Positions 15,301 through 21,445 of a stretch of DNA of 35,027 nt are shown one piece after another. Position 1 is the first letter of the stretch. Each line of letters starts with the position of its first letter. This DNA is from Lachnospiraceae bacterium UBA3732 (GTDB lineage Bacteria; Bacillota; Clostridia; Lachnospirales; Lachnospiraceae): the NCBI GenBank assembly GCA_002372545.1, contig DFHD01000091.1, positions 1 through 35,027 on the forward strand. The letters run 5' to 3'. The translations under genes and the position numbers were made by a program. The notes beneath the pieces are model-generated. The model did no database searches and was not told the DNA's origin. It was given only the letters and a program-made list of their open reading frames with translations.

Positions 15301-18300
15301 ACCTTTAATAAGCCCATTGGTTATCTGCAGTTCAAGGTTCAGCTGGATGAGTGCACAGATGATACGTATACAGTGAGAAAGACGAATCAGTACGGCAATC
15401 CCGTGAAGACGGAGATCCGGAATTTCCCGCAGAATACTGAGGCAGGTTCCCCATCGGTCGTAAACTTCAACAGGATAAATTATAAGCTGGAGGATGTGGG
15501 AAAGCATTATTACAGGATATTCGAGGTACTCCCCGCCGGAATGACGGCGGCTAACCCGGTGTCGGACGGCCTGCATTACGATGTGACCGAGCGTCATATC
15601 GTGGTGGATGTTATCGATAATGAGGATGGAACCTTATCCGCAGAGGTGACAGATGATGAAGGCAGGACGGGAGATGAGGCTTCGGCTGATTTTGTCAATG
15701 AATATGCAGCTGAGGGAAGCATCACCTTTACCGGAAAGAAAACGCTGGAAAATCACAGTATGGCGGACGGCGACTTTACATTTGAGATCGCCGAGTTTAC
15801 AACAGCCGCAAGAACGCAGGCAAAGCTGGACGAGAGCGGCGCGCCGGTTGTTTACACGGCGGAAAACGGTGCAGCAGGAGCGCAGACAGATATAAACGGA
15901 AAGCGAAAGGCGGAGAGCAGGATCGCTTATCCGGAAATCCGTTACAGCTACAAGGATGTCGGCTACCATTACTACACGATCAAGGAAAAGCTTCCGGAGG
16001 GAGCGGTAAACGGGAAGAAGAATGGTATCGCCTACGATACGAATGAATATCAGGTAACGGTGAATGTTACCGATAACCGGAACGGTACACTGAACGTATC
16101 CGTAACCGGCGGAAGCATGGATTATGACTTTGTCAATACCTATACAGCTACCGGAGAGCTTACGCTGGATGGCAGCAAGAAGCTTCAGGGAAGAGAGCTG
16201 AAGGCCGGCGAGTTCTATTATCTGGTGGATCACGCAGGCGTGTCCGGTGCGCCGTTTGGCTATAACAAGGCGGACGAAACCATCAGCTTTAACAGGGTGA
16301 CTTATACCGAGGCAGATATTGATCAGACCTATGTTTACAGGGTTTATGAGAGTATTCCTGCAGAGGGAACGCCGGAAAGAAAGCCGGGAGTCACCTATGA
16401 CCAGGCCGTTTACACCGTGACCGTAAATATCGGCGAGGGGACGAACGGCAGGCTGGATGTGCAGAAGGTCATTCAGGATGCCGACGGAAATCCCGTGACC
16501 AGTCTGGATTTCATTAATGAGTATGATGCGGAGGCAACTGTCACCTTTACGGCGGATAAGCTCCTTCGCGGCCGGGATATTGCGGACGCGGATACGCCGG
16601 TATTCGGATTTGAGATCCTGGAGGGCGCGAACGTCATGGCTACGGGCAGTGCGGATGACACGGGAGAAATCGTGTTCACACCGATCCGCTTCTACATTGA
16701 CGGAAATAGAGACGGCGTGGATTCCTATGTGGGAGAACATACCTACACCATCCGGGAGGTGATCCCGGATCCGGTTCCGGCGGGCTACACCTATGATGAT
16801 ACCGAGTATGAGGTTAAGGTAACGGCAACAGACAATGAAGACGGTACGCTGGATATTGACGTGACAGGTGCTGACCTTTCCGCTGCAGGTCTCAGCTATG
16901 AGATCACTAAGCCGGAGGGGGCCGGAGCAGTCTTCACCAATGAATACGAAGCTTACGGTGATCTGAGTTTCGGCGGCACAAAGACGCTGGAGGGAAGGTC
17001 TCTGGAGGATGGTGAGTTTACCTTCACCATTAAGGAGGAAAAACTGGATCCCGCAGCAGGCAATTTTGCGGAAACCGGCAGGGACTTCCGGGGCTCATGT
17101 ATGGAAACCGGTGAGATTGTTTATGATACCATTTTCTATGAGAAGAATGCGGATCATGATGATACCGGTCTGTACCGGTACACGGTGACGGAGGATGTTC
17201 CGGCAGAGCCTCTGGGAGGCGTGACCTATGATGATACGGTTTATACCTTTGAGGTTCTGGTCAGCGATTCATACGGCGACGGTGTTCTTTACACAGATAC
17301 CGCGCAGGATACGGATGCGCTGGACTTCATCAATACCTATGCGGCCTCCGGCACGCTTACGGTAACGGCGAAGAAACTTGCGGTCACGGACGAAGGCGCG
17401 GAGTATCATGATGAAAAGACCGATGGAACAAAGGTGGGCAGCCTCTTTACCTTTGAGGTATTTGAGATCATGGCAGACGGCACCGAGGAATACCGCACGG
17501 ATGCTGCTGTCGCAGTGGATGAAACACTGGCGCTTCCGGATATCGTCTACAGCCTGGCGGATCTGGGTATTCATCATTACAGGATCAGGGAAAAGGCAGG
17601 CGATGCACCGGGCTATACCTATGGCGAAAACGAAAAGCTGATCACGGTCGAAGTGACAGACGGACGGAAAGGTATCCTTATCCTCAGGCTGGCGGAAGGG
17701 ATTCACGACGATCTGAACCCCGGCGCCGATCCGGCTGATGACAGCGAAGAAACCGAGATCCGGCTCTTCGCAGATGGAAGGGCACTGGTGGATACAGAAG
17801 AGACCAATACCTATGCGGCCTCCGGAGAAGCGGTATTCCTGCTGACAAAGTCGGTGACGAATATCGATGCAAGTGTGGCCGGTGGCGGAATGAAGAAGAA
17901 TCTGTTCCGGTTTATCCTGTCCGAGTATAACGAGGAGCTGGGCGGCTGGCTGGAGATCGAGAGCGTGCAGAACGACGAGGCAGGCGGCATAAGCTTCAGC
18001 CCCATCGGGTATTCCATGGCAGACGTGGGAATCCATGTTTACCGGATTGAAGAGGATAAGACAAAGCAGATCCGGAACATCCTGTATGAAGCAGAGAATC
18101 TGTATGCGGTGGTTACCGTTGCCAATAACGGTGATGGTACGCTGGCTGTAGACACCGTTTATACCCATGAGAGCGATCCGGCGGTTCTTTCCGCCGGGGA
18201 AACCGGAGAGGCGGCAGAGGCAAAGCTCCTGAACCGGATGACGGAGACCAGGATCGATAAGCTGGATCCGGACGGCAGGGCGCTTCCCGGTGCAAAGCTG

Positions 18301-18678
18301 ACCATATTCGATGAAAAAGGCCGCGGCGTTCATTCCTTTACGACAGGAGAGGATACAGAGATCATTTACGGCCTGGACAGAGAGAAGGTATATATCCTGC
18401 GCGAGCTTACGGCGCCGGAGGGCTTTGAACTGGCAGAAGATATCCGGTTCTGTCTTGACAAGGAGGGCAGACTGTTCATCCTGGATGAGAACGGAAAGAA
18501 AAAGGCGGCGGAGTCGATCGTCATGGAGGATAAGCGTATAGAAACAAAGACGCAGTCCACCACCACTTCGAAGACCGGAGATGATATGCCTGTCCGGACA
18601 CTTTTGATGCTGATGCTGATCTCGGCGGGAATGACACTATTCCTGCTTTCCGGCAGAAAACAGAAGAAAAAGGCATAA
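9382..18678 (+). CDS. Giant sortase-anchored adhesin with isopeptide (Spy0128/CnaB-type) domains
   Basis: The 3,098-residue product has a signal peptide (residues 1-31, five lysines then a hydrophobic core, cleavage after ARA), a stalk of seven EEPA repeats (78-105), and a large head to about 1290 with several beta-sandwich-like adhesin units. SpaA/CnaB-type domains follow at about 1300-1400 and 1440-1550, then two further domains to about 1830. From about 1835 to 2953 come eight Spy0128-like domains. Most have a Lys near the start (TKTF, GKKTL, SKKL, TKTL), a Glu in a YxIxE motif (YRIFE, YTIKE, YRVYE, YTIRE, YTVTE) and an Asn in F-V/I/T-N-E/T-Y, the set that forms Lys-Asn isopeptide bonds. 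A last CnaB-type domain at about 2954-3050 precedes TSKTGDD, a hydrophobic segment and a KKKA tail. The role in adhesion is inferred. ATG 9382 was preferred over GTG 9376 for spacing. Confidence 0.93.
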   Translation: MGKKKKKRIAILLAFAMILSGLGVYCPAARADESFGTATSTDAWPESDAGSYSVDQAEPGNSIGEPSSEAGTADMTVEEPAEEPAEEPAEEPAEEPAEEPAEEPAAVIDGLDPGHIVRVFPEEDPEAVYSGTGAEAFGNEYDDISALITAVPVEEELTGAAGDILPGYSDFTSHLTSHKIKIDGNELLNGATIKPDVDFSLEMDFRLTLREMAAEGLDYYFPLPDHISIGDKGSAGEPLTLYNSNRVAIGNYFIKDDVLYVSFPGYYDSVIAYFDMKGSWSDTENRTGIDVPWSDRTDTYKIDLCDLSIQKTQQSYVSQKDGSLKSSFSITTRPRTEGASISDITFTDNFVHSSKMKVIEDTYGADKAIKLSMYNADRTLKETRYYKLSDVKTASSMGTKFQIPGLSVENGGYFVVEYEALISLEDRLSLDGNGQDDSFRNTATSSYDYFDTSLGREVTLSASSEVKNSYTGGSDWIFKEASDDTKTKYIGGENKLVVPYIITINKRRPYSMGGSVVQDEITDFVGGSVVYDTRSSAETYVEWITNRGTGTVEQKWVILDTALLEELKGICARSQDTALANLRANASLSGRLADAVNAAYGTAYTDFSDELALTYVFTDSNSNNFIWLMPFDEIPTSYTIHYDTIVDPGVGDFKNSAALWFTEFEGHPGGTGGWSRPVKKVMNASKSNGGVYIGPDGNYYVDYTLTVGVEAGSAGFEDIGVRDIFPYHPVTLDDGNTYNVFDWLAGFDADSVDISTISIEENIALVSSVVDISTDSTDPKVRAVLDTAYAAYFYQVNGDTDASSFYTRTSYPWHDTDFYPSTAWNGKPTGASYYGSATPAGQFVVKQDMYNYDMTHLRNRKGGTFSPGALLIWLGNLPGTEEGYDFVIKFTMQINPELVDKLPEVLAAEGKEYVTNNNIAEVWTSFVRDSSGVRKMNFRTNTVLQRMNSPYWLGIKDDHPGVDKTVIGPGEDNEYVSYRITADPGKNIDAMNSTYELTDILNVAGMQYRPNSFVIRDGEGAVVWSDKAGVSAAAKYADYSSLIGLSVDSYDRKSNGFVFTFDNSEGKFTDGSGKFMLLTIEYDVLMGDWPTDTTIQNTAGLFELSVDASDGQLKRKSLGEASVEYAIDKAVDKHISENPAGSNNFTATYYIDVNPTSENASKIVRTTNPNGSVTETERPYQVGDVLELRDVLSNNQTMVNSSVRVYQYKGISFENETEITDRCDVSYDPDERMLHADITIQDLSYRYRVVYQTRIDGASNTLVPFDNTAILDNSTAKLDKVTDRVLIYEYSDGSEAYVNRIDFHKYDQYSLTKNLQATFDLYKLEGRNWKLISTGEENYEKIRTDATGYASIRNQVVNTEPILWVEDETYYKLVEVEAPAGYVLDPTPIYYYVSKTGEEPERKTIPAEVPQYALKLVKLKNSVDPESPIPVIEITNQQFGLDVVKTDSSTGDRLKGAAFSLYMDEACTNLLASAADGNSVSRDGNAVYDTVEDGVIVFRDLEISATTDKLYLKETVTPGGYKESGETITLTLENNRVVGAEGSVSGQLWVGGGRVSFVEVPNDYKSGRLQITKQVTNADEEHSGRDFTFSALIKDADDKLLTEPLSYTKTDAAGNIATGSYSSGSVFNLKGDETFEIRGIPEGASYTVREVKDGDYRTTVAVSDSSGTDTRRAAPGYAASGTIEESQIDTVQFVNEARVSLIITKKAETLGGEPLALPDGLTLLLSTGSTELAEVVYDKAKDAFRLADTSDAEIRLTAIDGGFRLDGIPYYSSGYKLAESNAEIEGKASLLTNDIGSRVTAGSWFTFKADNYPSYGGKGISNTVTIGLVNQYTDDYAEAQLQARKEYNIPIKNGKFRIMLFSKAYESSNDKTLISAVDVPADGKVDFPVQRYSGAGKYYYMIQEDIPGSSYVYKGTRYDSSQYKVTVTVERNVDSGDLSVTDIAYTRSGTAVDEALFTNSYSASGSTVLKATKTFNKPIGYLQFKVQLDECTDDTYTVRKTNQYGNPVKTEIRNFPQNTEAGSPSVVNFNRINYKLEDVGKHYYRIFEVLPAGMTAANPVSDGLHYDVTERHIVVDVIDNEDGTLSAEVTDDEGRTGDEASADFVNEYAAEGSITFTGKKTLENHSMADGDFTFEIAEFTTAARTQAKLDESGAPVVYTAENGAAGAQTDINGKRKAESRIAYPEIRYSYKDVGYHYYTIKEKLPEGAVNGKKNGIAYDTNEYQVTVNVTDNRNGTLNVSVTGGSMDYDFVNTYTATGELTLDGSKKLQGRELKAGEFYYLVDHAGVSGAPFGYNKADETISFNRVTYTEADIDQTYVYRVYESIPAEGTPERKPGVTYDQAVYTVTVNIGEGTNGRLDVQKVIQDADGNPVTSLDFINEYDAEATVTFTADKLLRGRDIADADTPVFGFEILEGANVMATGSADDTGEIVFTPIRFYIDGNRDGVDSYVGEHTYTIREVIPDPVPAGYTYDDTEYEVKVTATDNEDGTLDIDVTGADLSAAGLSYEITKPEGAGAVFTNEYEAYGDLSFGGTKTLEGRSLEDGEFTFTIKEEKLDPAAGNFAETGRDFRGSCMETGEIVYDTIFYEKNADHDDTGLYRYTVTEDVPAEPLGGVTYDDTVYTFEVLVSDSYGDGVLYTDTAQDTDALDFINTYAASGTLTVTAKKLAVTDEGAEYHDEKTDGTKVGSLFTFEVFEIMADGTEEYRTDAAVAVDETLALPDIVYSLADLGIHHYRIREKAGDAPGYTYGENEKLITVEVTDGRKGILILRLAEGIHDDLNPGADPADDSEETEIRLFADGRALVDTEETNTYAASGEAVFLLTKSVTNIDASVAGGGMKKNLFRFILSEYNEELGGWLEIESVQNDEAGGISFSPIGYSMADVGIHVYRIEEDKTKQIRNILYEAENLYAVVTVANNGDGTLAVDTVYTHESDPAVLSAGETGEAAEAKLLNRMTETRIDKLDPDGRALPGAKLTIFDEKGRGVHSFTTGEDTEIIYGLDREKVYILRELTAPEGFELAEDIRFCLDKEGRLFILDENGKKKAAESIVMEDKRIETKTQSTTTSKTGDDMPVRTLLMLMLISAGMTLFLLSGRKQKKKA
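9613..9696 (+). repeat. 12-base tandem repeat encoding EEPA
   Basis: Seven units of the GAAGAACCCGCG type, differing only at wobble positions, encode seven EEPA units after the signal peptide. The period is a multiple of three, so gain or loss of units keeps the frame and changes only stalk length. Confidence 0.9.
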
Positions 18679-18713
18679 TTTGTTTACCGATTGTTAACAT
18701 TTGGATTATACAC

Positions 18714-18770
18714 ATCGTGCCGGTTCTGTGATAAAATGATTTAGGAAAAAATCTGGGGAGCTGGCACGAT
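18714..18770. repeat. 8-base inverted repeat between adhesin and DivIVA-like gene
   Basis: ATCGTGCC (18714-18721) and GGCACGAT (18763-18770) flank a 41-base AT-rich loop. No T run follows, so it is not a standard terminator. It is just upstream of the promoter at 18788. No terminator was found for the adhesin gene. Confidence 0.4.
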
Positions 18771-18787
18771 ATGTCACAATTTTTCTG

Positions 18788-18815
18788 TTGAAAGATGAAA
18801 AAAATGTGATATAAT
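18788..18815 (+). promoter_or_regulatory. Strong extended -10 promoter for the DivIVA-like gene
   Basis: TTGAAA (18788-18793), a 16-base spacer and TATAAT (18810-18815). The -10 is preceded by TGA, giving the extended TGnTATAAT form. Confidence 0.85.
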
Positions 18816-18851
18816 ATATGCAGAGATTATGTATTGGAGGATTCTGGACAT

Positions 18852-19310
18852 ATGATGCAACCGGTTGATATCAAAACAACAAGCTTCGGCAAGGGCCTTT
18901 TCGGTTACAAGAAGGCTGATGTAGACGGACACATCGACATCGTATACAGAGCATACGATGAACTCTTCAAGGAAGTGAACAAGCTTCGTGAAGAGAATGA
19001 ACGTCTGAACAAGGTCGTAGAAGAGAATCGGATGAAGATCTTCGAAATGGAAAAGCAGATCAGTGAAGCTGCTCCGAAGCAGGAGAAAAAGTCCGGCGCT
19101 TCCGCAAAGGTGGAGGAATCGGTCAAGGAAGCAAAGGAAGAAACCAATGCTTCCAAGTTCTTCAAGCAGGCTGAAGAAGATGCAGCTCTTTTCGGCGGTG
19201 ATGATGATGAGGTCTTTGTTGGCGAGATCGAGGATAATCGCAAGACAAAGAACAAGGTGATGATCGGAGACGGCGAGGAAGAGTCAGCAGACGACTTTGA
19301 GTTCCTGTAA
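18852..19310 (+). CDS. DivIVA-domain-like cytoplasmic protein
   Basis: The 152-residue protein starts with a DivIVA/GpsB-like segment: IKTTSFGKGLFGYKKADVDGHIDIV, where the F-x-K-x-x-x-GY-x-x-x-x-V pattern is that of the membrane-binding head. A predicted coiled coil follows at about residues 35-75 (YDELFKEVNKLREENERLNK and on). The last 80 residues are acidic, low in complexity and probably disordered. Related proteins mark curved membrane or scaffold division and wall synthesis. ATG 18852 follows GGAGG at 18836-18840; a TTG at 18834 would place the start before that site. A terminator follows. Assignment as DivIVA-like is from the head motif only. Confidence 0.75.
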   Translation: MMQPVDIKTTSFGKGLFGYKKADVDGHIDIVYRAYDELFKEVNKLREENERLNKVVEENRMKIFEMEKQISEAAPKQEKKSGASAKVEESVKEAKEETNASKFFKQAEEDAALFGGDDDEVFVGEIEDNRKTKNKVMIGDGEEESADDFEFL

Positions 19311-19335
19311 ACTGTTGTTGTGAAGAAGAAAAAGG

Positions 19336-19365
19336 AGTGCTGCAGAGTATTCTGCAGCACTTTTT
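19336..19365 (+). terminator. Intrinsic terminator between the DivIVA-like gene and ruvA
   Basis: AGTGCTGCAGA (19336-19346), a GTAT loop, TCTGCAGCACT (19351-19361) and a T run. It is an 11-base-pair perfect stem. It ends only 22 bases before the ruvA ATG. Confidence 0.92.
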
Positions 19366-19387
19366 ATCTTTATATGTGAGGATAGAT

Positions 19388-19975
19388 ATGTACGCATATA
19401 TTTCTGGTTCGCTGGAAAAGCTGGGGACCGATCATGTGGTCGTGGAGGTAAGCGGTATCGGCTATGAGATCCGTGTGTCCGGGAGAAACCTTGGCCAAAT
19501 AGGAAGCGTGGGAGACAGAGTGAAGCTTTTCACTTCCTTTCAGGTCCGTGAGGATTCCCAGACGCTGTACGGATTTCTGACAGAAGAGGAAAAAGCGCTC
19601 TTTCTCTCTCTGATCACTGTCAGCGGAATAGGGCCAAGATCTGCCATGGCCATATTGGACAGGATGACACCGGATGAGCTGGCGGAGGCGGTCCTGACCG
19701 GAAATGCCAGGGCTATTGCCAAGGCGAACGGTGTCGGTCTGAAGGGCGCGGAAAAGGTGATCCTGGAGCTGAAGGATAAGATTGCCCTTCCTTCTTTTAT
19801 GGAGGGCGCGGGGGGAAAGGCCTCCGCCTCCTCCGGTTCGTCGGCTGCGGTGGTAGAGGTGCTGACAACCCTGGGCTATTCAGCCACCGAAGCAGGAGCG
19901 GCAGTGAGAAAGGTTAAGGATAAGGACCAGAAGACGGAAGAGCAGATACTGAAGGAAGCACTGAAACACCTGTAA
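19388..19975 (+). CDS. ruvA: Holliday junction branch migration protein RuvA
   Basis: RuvA binds four-way DNA junctions and loads the RuvB motor. The 195-residue length is normal. The N-terminal MYAYISGSLEKLGTDHVVVEVSG is the OB-fold domain, followed by FTSFQVREDSQTLYGF. The double helix-hairpin-helix region has SGIGPRSAMAIL and ANGVGLKGAEKVILELKDK. The C-terminal domain III (VVEVLTTLGYSATEA) contacts RuvB. ATG 19388 has GAGG at 19378-19381; a longer frame upstream would read through the terminator hairpin and was rejected. ruvB follows after 42 bases. ruvC is not in this window. Confidence 0.98.
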   Translation: MYAYISGSLEKLGTDHVVVEVSGIGYEIRVSGRNLGQIGSVGDRVKLFTSFQVREDSQTLYGFLTEEEKALFLSLITVSGIGPRSAMAILDRMTPDELAEAVLTGNARAIAKANGVGLKGAEKVILELKDKIALPSFMEGAGGKASASSGSSAAVVEVLTTLGYSATEAGAAVRKVKDKDQKTEEQILKEALKHL

Positions 19976-20017
19976 GTGCAGAGACTTTAAACATCCGGAT
20001 GATATATCGGAGGATAC

Positions 20018-21022
20018 ATGGAAAGAAGGATCATTACAACAGAAGAAGCGCCTGAGGATCAGCAGCTTGAAAGCGGTCTGCGTCCCAGGTCTCTCCGGGA
20101 GTATGTGGGGCAGGAAAAGGTGAAGAAAAATCTTCAGGTGTTCATTGAGGCAGCGAAGAAAAGGAAGGAGCCGCTGGATCATGTGCTCCTGTACGGCCCG
20201 CCGGGACTCGGAAAGACCACTCTTGCCGGGATCGTGGCGGAGGAGATGGGAGTGAACATCAAGATCACCTCCGGACCGGCTATTGAAAAGCCGGGAGAGA
20301 TCGCAGCCATACTCAATAATCTTTCACCGAATGATGTGCTCTTTATCGATGAGATCCACAGACTGAATAAGCAGGTGGAGGAGGTCCTTTATCCGGCAAT
20401 GGAGGATTTTGCCATAGATATTGTGATCGGAAAGGGCGAGGGAGCCCGCTCCATCCGCCTGGATCTTCCCCGTTTTACCCTGATCGGGGCCACCACAAGG
20501 GCCGGCATGCTTTCTGCTCCCCTGCGGGACAGGTTCGGTGTGGTGAACAGGCTGGAGTATTATAATGTGGCGGAGCTTATGCAGATCGTGATGAAATCCG
20601 CCGGAAAACTCTCTGTGGAGATTGATGATGAAGGGGCATTGGAGATTGCCCGCCGCTCCCGCGGAACGCCGAGACTGGCCAATCGTCTCTTAAAACGGGT
20701 AAGAGATTTTGCAGAGGTTGAACATCAGGGCAAAATTGATTATAATATAGCACATGAGGCACTGTTCCGTCTGGATGTGGATTCCTTTGGCCTGGACAGG
20801 ACAGACCGGAATCTGCTCGAGACCATCATCAATAAGTTCGGCGGAGGACCGGTCGGACTGGAGGTGCTGGCAGCTTCCATCGGAGAAGATGCGGGAACCA
20901 TTGAGGATGTGTACGAGCCGTATCTGATCCAGAACGGACTGCTGAACCGTACGCCCAAGGGGAGGATGGCCACAGAGCTTACATACCGTCATCTCGGCAT
21001 AAAAAAGCCGGGAGATGAATGA
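20018..21022 (+). CDS. ruvB: Holliday junction helicase motor RuvB
   Basis: RuvB is the AAA+ motor that drives branch migration with RuvA. The 334-residue protein has Walker A GPPGLGKT at residues 60-67, Walker B FIDEIH at 109-114, sensor 1 with LIGATTRAGMLSAPLRDRFG (includes the arginine finger region) and a winged-helix C-terminus with GGGPVGLEVLAASIGED. TCGGAGG stands before the ATG. The gene is the second of a run of six same-strand genes with very short gaps or overlaps. Confidence 0.99.
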   Translation: MERRIITTEEAPEDQQLESGLRPRSLREYVGQEKVKKNLQVFIEAAKKRKEPLDHVLLYGPPGLGKTTLAGIVAEEMGVNIKITSGPAIEKPGEIAAILNNLSPNDVLFIDEIHRLNKQVEEVLYPAMEDFAIDIVIGKGEGARSIRLDLPRFTLIGATTRAGMLSAPLRDRFGVVNRLEYYNVAELMQIVMKSAGKLSVEIDDEGALEIARRSRGTPRLANRLLKRVRDFAEVEHQGKIDYNIAHEALFRLDVDSFGLDRTDRNLLETIINKFGGGPVGLEVLAASIGEDAGTIEDVYEPYLIQNGLLNRTPKGRMATELTYRHLGIKKPGDE

Positions 21023-21037
21023 TAAGGGGGAAACCAA

Positions 21038-21445
21038 ATGGCACAGAAAATTGATATCCCGGTTGTGATCAACGGAAAGGTTTATACATTAAGCGGATAC
21101 GAGGGTGAGGAGTATCTGCAGAATATTGCGACCTACGTGAACGGGAAAATATCCGAGTGCAAGGCCTCGGAGGACTACCGCCGCATGAACGGGGAGTACC
21201 AGGGCGTGCTTCTCGCGCTGAATATCGCCGATGATTATTTCAAGGCAAAGACCAGGGCGGATGAGATCGGCCGCGATAATGCGGAGAAGGAGCAGCAGCT
21301 GTATGAGCTCCGCCATGAGGTGATCGAGTCCCAGATCAAGCATGAGGCGTCCATGAAGCTGGTAGAGGAATATAAGGAGCAGATCGGCGCGCTGCAGAGG
21401 AAGGTAGTACAGCTGGAGGCAGACAGAGATAAGAATGAAGATTAA
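21038..21445 (+). CDS. zapA: Cell division protein ZapA
   Basis: ZapA is a small cytoplasmic protein that bundles FtsZ filaments. The 135-residue product has the ZapA head, VVINGKVYTLSGYEGEEYLQ, followed by NIATYVNGKI and a long coiled coil at about residues 65-130 (rich in Glu, Lys and Leu). It is somewhat longer than proteobacterial ZapA but normal for Clostridia. AAGGGGG precedes the ATG. The last 11 bases overlap the start of the U32 peptidase gene, so the two are probably translationally coupled. Confidence 0.92.
   Translation: MAQKIDIPVVINGKVYTLSGYEGEEYLQNIATYVNGKISECKASEDYRRMNGEYQGVLLALNIADDYFKAKTRADEIGRDNAEKEQQLYELRHEVIESQIKHEASMKLVEEYKEQIGALQRKVVQLEADRDKNED

Noticed and set aside
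9532..18333. Several long minus-strand open frames opposite the adhesin
   Set aside because: They are shadows of a GC-biased repeated gene. None has motifs or a supported start.
19337..19387. Upstream extension of ruvA
   Set aside because: The added codons come from the terminator hairpin. ATG 19388 matches the RuvA N-terminus (MYAYISG) and has GAGG in the right place.
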